DNA of 35,928 bases from the NCBI GenBank assembly GCA_016793015.1, contig JAEUJD010000141.1:1-35928 (forward strand). Direction: 5' to 3'. The translations under genes were made by a program, and so were the position numbers. Origin of the DNA: Phycisphaerales bacterium (GTDB lineage: Bacteria > Planctomycetota > Phycisphaerae > Phycisphaerales > UBA1924). Of the stretch, positions 17,477-25,704 are shown in pieces. Each line of letters starts with the position of its first letter. The first letter of the stretch is position 1. A model generated the notes under the pieces. It did no database searches and was not told where the DNA came from. It saw only the letters and a list, made by a program, of their open reading frames with translations.

Positions 17477-17491
17477 TCGCGCATCCGCGCC

Positions 17492-17890
17492 TCACCCGTA
17501 GTGCGAAACCGACCGCGCGATCCGGTGTCCGGTCTCGTGCCAGGCGAGAAAGAAGACCTCGGCCGACAGCTCGCCGCCCGGCGGGGTGTCGTGGCTGTGT
17601 CTCCTATAGGTGAGAATGACAGATTCGATCCCCGTTGCCAGATGCTCCGGGTCGAACCGCAGCGTCGGATTGCGATCGAGCGCCCGCTGGAAGTATCCGC
17701 GCAAATCGCCCAGCCCGCGGATCGACGGCTCATCTCCGCGCCCGACCGCATCGTTGTATCGCTTGATAAACGGCGAACTGTGCTCGATCGCCGGGTCGTA
17801 GCAGGCCAGGATCGCATCGATATCGTGCGAGTTGAACGCCGCGAACCACCGCGCGGCAAACGACCGTGCTTCTTCCCTGGTCAGGCCCAT
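17492..17890 (-). CDS. SnoaL/NTF2-like protein
   Basis: A 132-residue protein of the NTF2/SnoaL cone-fold superfamily. The N-terminal pattern EEARSFAARWFAAFNSHDIDAILACYDPAIEHSS is characteristic, with the acidic-aromatic spacing of these proteins, and the later ILTYRRHSH and AEVFFLAWHETG strands complete the fold. Members include polyketide cyclases, isomerases and ligand-binding proteins; the substrate cannot be named. The ATG at 17888-17890 (MGLTREEA) is preferred: a longer frame reaching 18070 would overlap the divergent kinase gene and has no family-like sequence. About 91 bases separate the two divergent starts. Confidence 0.85.
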   Translation of the reverse strand: MGLTREEARSFAARWFAAFNSHDIDAILACYDPAIEHSSPFIKRYNDAVGRGDEPSIRGLGDLRGYFQRALDRNPTLRFDPEHLATGIESVILTYRRHSHDTPPGGELSAEVFFLAWHETGHRIARSVSHYG

Positions 17891-17981
17891 CGCCGAGCGT
17901 AGAGCGCACGGCGCGCTGCCGCTGCGCGACCACTGGACCAACGCGCCGCCCGACTCCGTTCTCCTCCTACCCTTCCGCCCT

Positions 17982-18902
17982 ATGTCACTGCTTGTCACCG
18001 GAACGATCGGAATTGACGATGTCGCGACCCCCACGAGCGAGGCCAAACAGGTCTTGGGGGGATCGTGCATGTACTTCTCTGCGGCCGCGAGCTTCTACGG
18101 CCCGGTCCGCATCGTCGCTGTTGTGGGCGAGGACTTTCCGCCCCACTTCCGCGAGAGTTTCACCCGGTTCCCCGGCGTGGACCTGACCGGCCTCGAGACC
18201 CGCAAAGGCGGCAAGACCTTCCGCTGGGGCTGCAAGTACCACGCGAACATGAACAGCCGCGATACGACCTTCACCGAACTCGGCGTCATCGGCGAAGCGC
18301 CGGCGAAGGTTCCGGCTGCTTACGCGGACTCGAAGTTCCTCTTCCTCGCCAATTCGCCCCCCGCCGTGCAGATGGGCTTCATCGATCAATCGCCCAAGCG
18401 CGTCCTCACCGTCGCCGACACGATGGATCTCTGGATCAACATCGCAAAGGACGACCTCGTCGCGCTGCTCAAGCGCGTCGATGGCCTGGTGCTGAATTTC
18501 GACGAGGCCGAGCTCTTGACCGGCAAGGCCAACCCCATCACCGCCGGTCGCCACATCCTTGATATGGGCCCTCGTTTCGTGGTCGTGAAGAAGGGCGAAC
18601 ACGGCTGCCTTCTCATTCACCGCGACGGCATCTGCTCTCTTCCCGCCTATCCGACCGAGAAAGTCGTCGATCCGACCGGCTGCGGCGACACCTTCGCCGG
18701 GGGCGTGATGGGCTTTGTCTCGACCGACCAATCCACCCAGCACGATCCGGGCAGTTTCTCCTCGATCCGCAAGGCCCTCGTGCACGGCACCATCGTCGCC
18801 AGCTACACCATCGAAGCCTTCAGCCTCGATCGCCTGAAAGAGATCAAGCGCGCCGACCTCGACAAACGCTACGCGGAATACGCCAGCATGGTGCGCATCT
18901 AA
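17982..18902 (+). CDS. PfkB-family carbohydrate or nucleoside kinase
   Basis: A 306-residue kinase of the PfkB (ribokinase) family, transferring phosphate from ATP to a sugar or nucleoside. The C-terminal signature DPTGCGDTFAGGVMG is at about 230-244, with the catalytic base Asp236. An N-terminal GGSCMYFSAAA segment matches the substrate-lid region, and VVKKGEHGCLL is the strand before the ATP site. The protein resembles the sugar-kinase group that is often annotated as adenosine or ribokinase-like; substrate is undetermined. The start ATG at 17982 gives the normal beta strand MSLLVTGTIGIDD. It is divergent from the SnoaL-like gene. Confidence 0.92.
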   Translation: MSLLVTGTIGIDDVATPTSEAKQVLGGSCMYFSAAASFYGPVRIVAVVGEDFPPHFRESFTRFPGVDLTGLETRKGGKTFRWGCKYHANMNSRDTTFTELGVIGEAPAKVPAAYADSKFLFLANSPPAVQMGFIDQSPKRVLTVADTMDLWINIAKDDLVALLKRVDGLVLNFDEAELLTGKANPITAGRHILDMGPRFVVVKKGEHGCLLIHRDGICSLPAYPTEKVVDPTGCGDTFAGGVMGFVSTDQSTQHDPGSFSSIRKALVHGTIVASYTIEAFSLDRLKEIKRADLDKRYAEYASMVRI

Positions 18903-19103
18903 GAAAGCCTTGCCTCACCAAAACAGGCGTTCTTCGGGCAAAAAGGCCCCTGCATGCAGACTCCGTTCGGATTGCGATCGGCCAAATTGCAGATTGCGCG
19001 TTCCATCCAAGACCCTTCCGGCATCGAAGGCACTAGATAGATTGTGTGGCGCGGAGCATCCGGCGGCCAGTGGCCATCGCTCGTTCCGCGGCAGGAGTCG
19101 ACC

Positions 19104-20285
19104 ATGCGCGCTCTCGGAATGATTCTGCTCTTCGTCGTGGCCGTTGCGGTTGCAGGCGGGGTGTTCTACGCCGCAAAGGCCGGCGCGATGGGCGGCCCCG
19201 GCGCGGGCTACGGATACGGCAACGCCTCCAATCCAGACACAAATGAAACCTCCGACAACAACGGGACTCTGAAGAGCATGATCAGCAACGCCGGCGAAAA
19301 GAAGCACGATGGTCCGCGATACTCCAAGAGCGGGTATGACACCACGCCTCTGCCCGAAAAGAAGATCAACGAGCTCGCCGAAAAGCTCACCCCAGCCGAA
19401 CGCGACATCGTGCTCGCCAAAGGCACCGAGCGCGCCTTCTGCGGCACACTCACCGACAACCACAAAGACGGCGTCTACATCTGCCGCCTCTGCGGCCTGC
19501 CGCTCTTTTCCAGCGACAACAAGTTTAATTCCGGCACAGGCTGGCCCAGTTTCTTCAAGCCCTTCGACAAGGATCACGTCGCCTATCACAAGGACTCCGC
19601 CTACGGCATGGATCGCATCGAGATCCTCTGCACGCGTTGCACGGCACATCTCGGTCACGTCTTTGAAGACGGTCCCGCGCCCACCGGTCTCCGATACTGC
19701 GTGAACAGCGCGTCGCTCGAATTCGTTGAGAAGAAAGACGGAAAGCTCGACCTGCCCGCAGCCAGTCAGCCGCTCAAGACCGACACCGCCTACTTCGGTG
19801 GCGGCTGCTTCTGGGGTGTTGAAGATCTCTTCCAGCAGGTCCCCGGAGTCATAGACGTCGTGAGCGGCTACATGGGCGGCCACAAGGCAAACCCAACCTA
19901 CAAAGAAGTCTGCTACACCGACACGGAGCACGCCGAGGTCGTGAAGATCGTCTTCGATCCCGCACGCGTCACCTACAAGGACCTGCTCGCCAAGTTCTTC
20001 AAGTTCCACGATCCCACACAGCTCGACAAGCAGGGGCCGGATCATGGTCGCCAATATCGCAGCGCGATCTTCGCCTCGGACGAGAAGCAACTCGCCGAAG
20101 CCAAGTCGTTCGTCGCCGAACAGAGTGCGAAACCGAAGTTCAAAACCCGCAAAATCGTCACCACTATCGAAATTGCCAAGAAATCTGGCGACGCCGGCGG
20201 CTTCTGGGAAGCCGAGGAATATCACCAGGATTACCACGCAAAGCACGGCGGACACTGTGCTTTGCCCTCGGCCGACGACGAATGA
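19104..20285 (+). CDS. Membrane-anchored methionine sulfoxide reductase MsrB-MsrA fusion
   Basis: The protein repairs oxidised methionine: the MsrB domain reduces the R form and the MsrA domain the S form. It is 393 residues with an N-terminal hydrophobic anchor at 5-24, then a Gly/Asn-rich linker. MsrB (about 75-210) has zinc Cys127, Cys130, Cys176 and Cys179, a recycling Cys113 in ERAFCGTL, the GTGWPSFF motif, and catalytic Cys199 in LRYCVNSAS. MsrA (about 225-385) has catalytic Cys235 in GGGCFWGVE and the EEYHQDYH element. Domain order is B then A. The ATG at 19104 is preceded by GCAGGAG with six bases between. The anchor places the enzyme at the outer face of the cytoplasmic membrane, so it would protect envelope proteins. 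No electron-donor gene is adjacent, although thioredoxin-like exported proteins occur at 2.2-4.8 kb. Confidence 0.93.
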   Translation: MRALGMILLFVVAVAVAGGVFYAAKAGAMGGPGAGYGYGNASNPDTNETSDNNGTLKSMISNAGEKKHDGPRYSKSGYDTTPLPEKKINELAEKLTPAERDIVLAKGTERAFCGTLTDNHKDGVYICRLCGLPLFSSDNKFNSGTGWPSFFKPFDKDHVAYHKDSAYGMDRIEILCTRCTAHLGHVFEDGPAPTGLRYCVNSASLEFVEKKDGKLDLPAASQPLKTDTAYFGGGCFWGVEDLFQQVPGVIDVVSGYMGGHKANPTYKEVCYTDTEHAEVVKIVFDPARVTYKDLLAKFFKFHDPTQLDKQGPDHGRQYRSAIFASDEKQLAEAKSFVAEQSAKPKFKTRKIVTTIEIAKKSGDAGGFWEAEEYHQDYHAKHGGHCALPSADDE

Positions 20286-20358
20286 TGAAGAAGGTTTTAG
20301 AGGTGTTTTTAGTCTGTTCGGATTGCCATCGGTCGGTAGTATTTCGTAGAATGAACAC

Positions 20359-21072
20359 ATGACCACCGGCCCGGAAAAGGACGCCGCTGGGGCAGGGGGC
20401 TCGCTCGGCAACACGCAACTTCAGGCGTTGGGTGCCGCTCTAGGTTCAGATCCCATGAGCGGGGTTGCGATCTTCGGCACCGGCGGTGCTGTGATCTGGG
20501 CCAACCCGCAACTTTCCAAGATGTTCCGCGGGCCCGATGCAAGCCCCGCGCAATCCATCGGGCGCAAACTCAAAGAGGTCTATCCGGAATCCTTCGCAAA
20601 CGAAGTGGTTTCGGTCATCGATCAGGCCGCGTCGAGCGGCAAGCCCGCGCTCATGCGCACGATCTGGCGGGGCGAACAGATCTACACCTGGGTTCAACCG
20701 ATCAAGTCCGACGCCTCGGAGGCCGCCGAAGGCACCGACACGCAGGTCCTGACCATCAGCCGCAAAGTCCGGGGCGACGAGACCGCCAAAGACCTCTTCC
20801 CGATGGTCGATTTCGAGAAATTTGACACCAAGGTCATCAACCTCGGCCCCCTCGATGTCCTGAGCACGCGTGAACTCGAGGTACTCGCATTGCTCGGCCA
20901 GGGCCTCTCCGCCGCCGACATCGCGGCGGTTCTCCATCGCTCTGTCAAGACCATCAATACGCATCGCGAGAGCATCGGCAAGAAGCTCAAGATCGACGAC
21001 CGCGTCAAGCTCGCCGTTGTCGCTCAGCGTGCGGGCCTGCGACTGGCGGATGCTGCTCGGGAAAGAACCTGA
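20359..21072 (+). CDS. PAS-LuxR transcriptional regulator (copy 1)
   Basis: A 237-residue regulator. Residues 22-135 form a PAS-like sensory domain with the typical GVAIFGTGGAVIWANPQLSKMF opening, written here from residue 35. Residues 167-227 are a LuxR/GerE HTH: LSTRELEVLALLGQG, then IAAVLHRSVKTINTHRESIGKKL. There is no receiver domain with a phosphorylatable Asp, so this is not a classical response regulator; the PAS domain may bind a ligand or cofactor. The next gene is a paralogue starting 17 bases downstream. The last residues of the HTH regions are nearly the same in both, so they may bind related sites. Confidence 0.9.
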   Translation: MTTGPEKDAAGAGGSLGNTQLQALGAALGSDPMSGVAIFGTGGAVIWANPQLSKMFRGPDASPAQSIGRKLKEVYPESFANEVVSVIDQAASSGKPALMRTIWRGEQIYTWVQPIKSDASEAAEGTDTQVLTISRKVRGDETAKDLFPMVDFEKFDTKVINLGPLDVLSTRELEVLALLGQGLSAADIAAVLHRSVKTINTHRESIGKKLKIDDRVKLAVVAQRAGLRLADAARERT

Positions 21073-21089
21073 GTTGATATGCTTCGCCC

Positions 21090-21833
21090 ATGAGCGCGAA
21101 CCACTCGGCGACAAGCGAATCCGTCCCCCCCTTGCCCTCCGGGCTCGCAGTCGATGAACTCAAGGGCGTCTTTGCCGCCATCGGTGCCGACCCCATGATC
21201 GGGGTGGCCATCTTGGGCGAAGACGGCCGGATTTTCTGGGTCAACCCGCAGATGGCCAAGCTCTTCTTCGGCGACAAAAAGACCGCGGCGGAGGCGATGG
21301 GCCAGAGCCTTTCCGACCTCTACCCCGCCCCGTGGGTCGATGAGCGGATCAAGCTGCTCAAGCAAGCCGCGGAAACGGGCAAGCCGGTTCAACTCCGCTC
21401 GATCTGGGAAGGCCGCCAGCAGTTCTCGTGGATCCACCCGCTCGATGCCGATGCCGCGGAGCCGATGGAGCCGCACGAAAATCACGGCGGAGATATGCCC
21501 CGCCATCTGCTCGTCATCACCAAGCGCGTCAGCGGCGAAGGCAAAGGCGAAGAACTCAAGCACGGCGACGGATTCGACAAGGTCGATAGCGAACTCATCG
21601 ACCTCGGCCCCCTCGATGTTTTGACCAGTCGTGAACTGGAAGTGCTCGCGCTGCTGGGCCAAGGCTTGGCGGCGGCGGAAATTGCCAAGGTGCTGCACCG
21701 CTCCGTGAAGACCATCAACACCCACCGCGAGAACATCGGCAAAAAACTGAAGATCGACGACCGGGTCAAGCTCGCAAACGTGGCCCAGCGTGCGGGGCTC
21801 CGCTTTGCGGATGCGGAAAAAGAGCGAGTGTGA
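21090..21833 (+). CDS. PAS-LuxR transcriptional regulator (copy 2)
   Basis: A 247-residue tandem paralogue of the preceding gene. Its PAS-like domain keeps GVAILGEDGRIFWVNPQMAKLF but diverges more than the HTH. The HTH is nearly identical: LTSRELEVLALLGQG and IAKVLHRSVKTINTHRENIGKKL differ from copy 1 by few residues. This suggests one DNA target specificity fed by two different signals, possibly through a heterodimer. Both genes probably lie in one transcript. Two TCCACAA-type inverted repeats follow the gene at 21843-21906 and could be operators. No kinase or transporter is adjacent to suggest the signal. Confidence 0.9.
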   Translation: MSANHSATSESVPPLPSGLAVDELKGVFAAIGADPMIGVAILGEDGRIFWVNPQMAKLFFGDKKTAAEAMGQSLSDLYPAPWVDERIKLLKQAAETGKPVQLRSIWEGRQQFSWIHPLDADAAEPMEPHENHGGDMPRHLLVITKRVSGEGKGEELKHGDGFDKVDSELIDLGPLDVLTSRELEVLALLGQGLAAAEIAKVLHRSVKTINTHRENIGKKLKIDDRVKLANVAQRAGLRFADAEKERV

Positions 21834-21842
21834 AATCGCGGG

Positions 21843-21906
21843 CTCCACAACCTTGTGGAGCGTGCTGAATTGTGAATCATAGTCCGCAAATCCACAAGAT
21901 TGTGGA
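21843..21906. promoter_or_regulatory. Two TCCACAA-N2-TTGTGGA inverted repeats
   Basis: CTCCACAACCTTGTGGAG (21843-21860) and TCCACAAGATTGTGGA (21891-21906) share a TCCACAA-N2-TTGTGGA core. Their centres are 47 bases apart, and a third half-like TTGTGGGA lies at 21923-21930. Each is a near-perfect dyad without a T tract, so operator sites are more likely than terminators. They precede the small membrane protein gene starting at 22014. The half-site also resembles part of a DnaA box, but no dnaA gene is near. Confidence 0.6.
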
Positions 21907-21960
21907 AATGACCTTCCCCCTATTGTGGGAATCGCGAATTCTGATTAGGCTGCTTTGATG

Positions 21961-21990
21961 CACGCGCCCGCGGCGGTTGCCGCGGGCGTG
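21961..21990. other. GC-rich hairpin before the small membrane protein gene
   Basis: CACGC(GC)CCGCGGC pairs with GCCGCGGGCGTG around a GGTT loop, giving a 12-base-pair stem with a two-base bulge. There is no following T tract. It ends 23 bases before the ATG at 22014 and may form a leader structure or weakly terminate upstream transcription. Confidence 0.6.
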
Positions 21991-22013
21991 GTTGCATTCA
22001 TGGAGGCTTGGGC

Positions 22014-22469
22014 ATGTACGGGCGATATGGGTCGATCGGGGGTTTGGTCGTTCTGCTGTGCCTGATGTTCGCCGGGATCGGCAACATGTACCTCAAGAAG
22101 AGCCGCGTGAGCGAGGAATATCGCAAAGAGGCGCACGCGCTGATCGAGAAATGCGATTGCTACAAGACCAATAAGGACTATTGCGACTGGCTGGTCGATG
22201 CGACGCACGATGAAGTCTTCGATCACAGCTACAAGATGAACTACCGCCCCGGCGGCAGGTACCGCTCGTCGCGTGATGAAAGCTCGTTCGACGAGAGTGC
22301 GTACGCCGAAGAGCTTTTCACCGGAATGATCGCCCGGGCGAAGGAAGACAAGGCCGAAGTTGTTGTGAAGTCGCTTGAAAAGATGCTGAAAGATCTGTCG
22401 GGGGAAGAGGAAGAAAGTGCGCCGGCCACGAGAGCGCCAACCCCGGCCAAGCCGCCCGGTCGACGGTGA
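22014..22469 (+). CDS. Small single-helix membrane protein, function unknown
   Basis: A 151-residue protein I do not recognise. The ATG at 22014 has GGAGG at 22002-22006, seven bases away; a TTG two codons earlier is possible but poorer. One hydrophobic helix lies at about 8-25 (SIGGLVVLLCLMFAGIGNMYL). The remaining residues are soluble and charged, with a CDCYKTNKDYC segment at about 47-57 that holds three Cys. The last third is acidic then Pro/Ala-rich and probably disordered. Paired dyads at 21843-21906 lie upstream, so it may be a target of the LuxR pair, which is only a guess from position. Confidence 0.7.
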   Translation: MYGRYGSIGGLVVLLCLMFAGIGNMYLKKSRVSEEYRKEAHALIEKCDCYKTNKDYCDWLVDATHDEVFDHSYKMNYRPGGRYRSSRDESSFDESAYAEELFTGMIARAKEDKAEVVVKSLEKMLKDLSGEEEESAPATRAPTPAKPPGRR

Positions 22470-22478
22470 TCCGGCGCC

Positions 22479-24191
22479 TCACTTTCCGGAAACGTCCAGC
22501 ACATACACACTGCGCGGCGCAAGCTGATTCACCGGCACGTAATCCGCAATGCCGCCCTTGCCCACCACCCGCGGCGAAGCAGGATTGATCGCGGCGCCCG
22601 TCTGGAGCAATTCCCGAGGCGCTGCGAGCTTGCCGAACGAACCCGCCGCGGCACGAATTCGACACCCCTGCACCGGCTTGTCCGAAAGATTCGCAACCAC
22701 GATGATCGTCTGATCTCCCTCGGTGCGAGCAAACGCGTACACACTCTTGTCGCTCGCCTCGAGCGGCGTGTAATCGCCCTTGGCGAGCGCGGGGTTGGCC
22801 TGGCGCAGGCGGACGAGCGACTTATACAGATTCAGCAGCGAGTTCGGGTCCGATGACTCTGCCTGCACGTTCTTGGTTGCCGTGTCCTTGTTCGCTCCCC
22901 GCCAGGGCTTACCCGAAGTGAAGCCCGCTTTCGTCGCCTCCCCCGTCCACTGCATGGGCGTTCGCAGGTTCTCATCGGGCTTGTCGCCGATGATGCCCAG
23001 TTCCTCGCCGTAATACATGAACGGGATGCCGGGCTGCGTGAAGAGGAGGCTCGCCGCGAGCCTGGCCTTCGAGAAATCATCACCGAAGCGCGTCATGACG
23101 CGCGTCTGATCGTGGTTGCTCAGAAACGTGCAGAACTGGTTGCGCGGATACGCCTTCCACGCGTTCACCGTCGCATCCTTGATCCTCTTCGCGTCACCCG
23201 AGTTCACCGCATCGATGGTCGCGAACGACATATCAAACTCGAAGCAGGTATCGAGCTGATCCGGCACGTAGCTGGCGATCGTCGCCGTATCGGTCCAGAC
23301 CTCACCCACCGTGAACGCGTTCTTGTCGACCGACTTGTAGAACTTGTGCCAGTTCCGGAGCCACTCGTGCGTTTCCGGCACGTTCTCCTGCTGCGCACCA
23401 TCTTCGAGCAGGTGGCGGATCGCGTCGAGGCGGTAGCCGTCCACGCCGTAGTCCTTCAGCCAAAACTCGGTCACCTTGTTCATTTCTTTGGTGACTTCCG
23501 GATTGCGGTAGTTCAGGTCCGGCATGTGGCTGGAGAAAATGCCGTAGAAGAACGGCCCGCCCCCACCGGTGCTCTGCCGCCCCCCGGCGTCCTTCGCATT
23601 GAACCAGACTTCCTGGTTCCACGGGCCTTTCCACGCCGGCTTGTCCTTCGACCAGATGTACCAATCGTGGTGCGGATCCTTCGGGTCGGCCGCGTTCTTG
23701 AACCACGGGTGCTGGCTCGAGGTGTGATTGAGCACCAGATCAAGAATCACGCGGATCCCCCGCTTCTTGCACTCGGACATGAAGCGCTTGAAGTCTTCGT
23801 TCGTCCCGTGCTCGCTCTCGATCTTGTAGTAGTCGCTCGTTTCGTAGCCGTGGTACGTCGGCCCTTCGAAGACGGGCATCAGCCAGATCGCCGTCACGCC
23901 CAGGTCGCTCGTCGTGTTCGGATCGCCATCATTCAGGTAATCGAGTTTTTCGATCAACCCCGCAATGTCGCCGATGCCGTCATTGGCGAGCGGCCCCTTG
24001 TCCGAGTCCTTGAACGAGCGCACAAAGACCTGATAGAACACCGCATCATTCCACCAGTTGTCCATCCGCTGGCCGGAGCGGTCCGCCAGCGCGGGCTTTT
24101 TCGATGCTGTTTCCGGGTTGATCGTCGCCTGCGCGAACGCGAGGGAAGAGAACAGAGCGCCGGCGAGCAGAGAAAGGGCTGCTTTTTGCAT
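22479..24191 (-). CDS. Secreted GH13 alpha-glucosidase/alpha-amylase family enzyme
   Basis: A 570-residue glycoside hydrolase family 13 enzyme acting on alpha-glucosidic bonds. A signal peptide at about 1-20 (LLAGALFSSLAFA-QA) predicts export. All four conserved GH13 regions are present: DLVLNH at 151-156, GYRLDAIRH with nucleophile Asp256, GEVW with acid/base Glu297, and FLSNHDQTR with transition-state Asp361. WWNDAVFYQVFVRSF near residue 46 and MPDLNYRNPEV at about 223 are typical of the oligo-1,6-glucosidase/trehalose synthase/amylase group. An Ig-like C-terminal domain follows. The exact specificity is not visible. It is convergent with the small membrane protein gene and divergent from the copper cluster. 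Confidence 0.93.
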   Translation of the reverse strand: MQKAALSLLAGALFSSLAFAQATINPETASKKPALADRSGQRMDNWWNDAVFYQVFVRSFKDSDKGPLANDGIGDIAGLIEKLDYLNDGDPNTTSDLGVTAIWLMPVFEGPTYHGYETSDYYKIESEHGTNEDFKRFMSECKKRGIRVILDLVLNHTSSQHPWFKNAADPKDPHHDWYIWSKDKPAWKGPWNQEVWFNAKDAGGRQSTGGGGPFFYGIFSSHMPDLNYRNPEVTKEMNKVTEFWLKDYGVDGYRLDAIRHLLEDGAQQENVPETHEWLRNWHKFYKSVDKNAFTVGEVWTDTATIASYVPDQLDTCFEFDMSFATIDAVNSGDAKRIKDATVNAWKAYPRNQFCTFLSNHDQTRVMTRFGDDFSKARLAASLLFTQPGIPFMYYGEELGIIGDKPDENLRTPMQWTGEATKAGFTSGKPWRGANKDTATKNVQAESSDPNSLLNLYKSLVRLRQANPALAKGDYTPLEASDKSVYAFARTEGDQTIIVVANLSDKPVQGCRIRAAAGSFGKLAAPRELLQTGAAINPASPRVVGKGGIADYVPVNQLAPRSVYVLDVSGK

Positions 24192-24308
24192 GGCGATAGG
24201 GTAGAAGCCGGGTCAAAGGCGAGCGAAAGGGGCACAATGATGAAACCCGGCGTGAACGCCAGGCATCCCACCGAGGTAGGATTTCTCAGGAGGGCTCGTT
24301 CTCCGCTC

Positions 24309-24713
24309 ATGTTCACCCGCTCGAACATTCTCCGCTCGCTGCTGGCGTTGATTCTGGCGCTGTGGAATCCGGTGTGTCTTTGCGCGTCGGCTTCAGCCAG
24401 TACGGGGCCCGCCTCGATGTCGGGCTGCGACTCGGGATGCGATTGCTGCAAGCAACAAGCCCCGGGCGGCTGCGACGACTCGGCACCGGGCGAGAAGCAT
24501 CGGGACTGCTCTTCGGGGCGCGCAGATGCGATATCGGCAACGGCCGAAATCGCGCCGGCAAAGTTTTCGCAACTGTTCGTGCTGCACATGTTCTGGGAAG
24601 TGCGGCTGTTTGACGACTTTGGCCGCGAGCCGATGCGGCTCGTGGATTCTCGCGGGAGCATTGAGCGACCTGCGAGTTCGCTGCTGCGCCAGCACTGCGC
24701 GCTCATTATTTAG
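24309..24713 (+). CDS. Cys-rich exported protein, first gene before the copper cluster
   Basis: A 134-residue protein I do not recognise. A signal region at 6-27 (LALILALWNPVCLCASA) is followed by a short Cys-rich patch at 40-67 with CDSGCDCC and two further Cys, a spacing suited to binding a soft metal such as Cu(I). A Cys near the C-terminus (CALII) completes nine Cys in all. Homology is unknown. The ATG at 24309 has AGGAGG about 14 bases upstream, rather far; an ATG at 24240 would extend the protein by 23 residues. It lies on the same strand as, and about 215 bases before, the TRASH-like gene, so a link to the copper genes is by position and composition only. Confidence 0.65.
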   Translation: MFTRSNILRSLLALILALWNPVCLCASASASTGPASMSGCDSGCDCCKQQAPGGCDDSAPGEKHRDCSSGRADAISATAEIAPAKFSQLFVLHMFWEVRLFDDFGREPMRLVDSRGSIERPASSLLRQHCALII

Positions 24714-24927
24714 AAGTTCGATCCTGCTGCGTCTCCGGGCATGCGAAAGGAAGCACACGCATGCGTCCGGTTGATCGCATCGTGTCGCCGATCACGCGGC
24801 CCCGCGTTTCCTTCTAAAAAAAACGGAGTTCGTGCCCGCCCTTCAACCAAGGAACGGGAACGAACCACCACTTCCGGCGCGTTGCCGGAGAATCCGTTCA
24901 TCTCTCAACACATACAGGAGCCTCGCC

Positions 24928-25704
24928 ATGAGATCAATTTCAATCCTCGTACCGGCCTTTGCATCCGCGCTCATGCTGTGCATGAGCTTGGCGTACGCGC
25001 AGCACGACCACAACGCATCACCGGCAACCAACGAATCCACTCAGAACGCCGCGCCCGCTGCGGACAATCAGAAATCGGCGGAGCGCATCGGCGATCCATA
25101 CCCGCTCGGCACATGCCCGGTTTCCGGCAAGCAACTCGGCGCGATGGGCGATGCCGAAATCAGGATCTATGACGGACGGGAAGTTCGCTTCTGCTGCGCG
25201 ATGTGCCCGCCAAAGTTTGAGAAGGACCTGCCGGCAAGCTTCGCCAAACTCGATGCCAAGATCGAAAAGGATCAGGGTCCGCTCTACCCGCTGACGGCGT
25301 CGGTTGTCACCAGCAAAGACCTTCCCGCCAGCCCCTACGAGTTTGTTTACGGCAATCGCTTGATTCGGCTCGGCGCAGAGAGCGAAAAAACCACGTTTCT
25401 CCAAGACCCGAAGAAGTACCTTCATGAGCTCGATGCCGCGGCCATCAAGGCACAGCTCCCCACCTATCCCCTGACCAAGTGCCCCGTCAGCGACGAGGAC
25501 ATGGGCGGCGCGATGGGCGAGGCGAAGAACATCGTGGTCGGCGGAAGACTCGTCCAACTCTGCTGCAACGACTGCAAAGCAGATGTGGAAAAAGACCCGG
25601 CCAAGTACATCAACATGGTTGATCAGGCCCGAAAGGCAAAGACTGCCGCGCCCGATGCGGGCAGCGACAAGAAAGACGACCATGCCGAGCACGGCGGCCA
25701 CTAA
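24928..25704 (+). CDS. Exported triplicated TRASH/YHS-like metal-binding protein
   Basis: A 258-residue protein with a signal peptide at 1-24 (SLAYA-QHDH). Three repeats of about 55-60 residues follow, each opening with a YPL motif. Repeat 1 (58-110) has CPVSGKQLG and RFCCAMC, with Cys63, Cys89, Cys90 and Cys93. Repeat 3 (180-233) has CPVSDEDMG and LCCNDC. Repeat 2 (120-170) keeps the frame but has no Cys. The pattern fits TRASH/YHS heavy-metal-binding folds. The C-terminus is His-rich (HAEHGGH). The ATG at 24928 has CAGGAG seven bases upstream. Beside copper genes, it is likely a periplasmic copper binder; that role is inferred. Confidence 0.82.
   Translation: MRSISILVPAFASALMLCMSLAYAQHDHNASPATNESTQNAAPAADNQKSAERIGDPYPLGTCPVSGKQLGAMGDAEIRIYDGREVRFCCAMCPPKFEKDLPASFAKLDAKIEKDQGPLYPLTASVVTSKDLPASPYEFVYGNRLIRLGAESEKTTFLQDPKKYLHELDAAAIKAQLPTYPLTKCPVSDEDMGGAMGEAKNIVVGGRLVQLCCNDCKADVEKDPAKYINMVDQARKAKTAAPDAGSDKKDDHAEHGGH

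Noticed and set aside
21888..21909. DnaA boxes at the TCCACAA dyads
   Set aside because: The half-sites match only part of TTATCCACA and no dnaA or dnaN gene is near, so operator sites are preferred.
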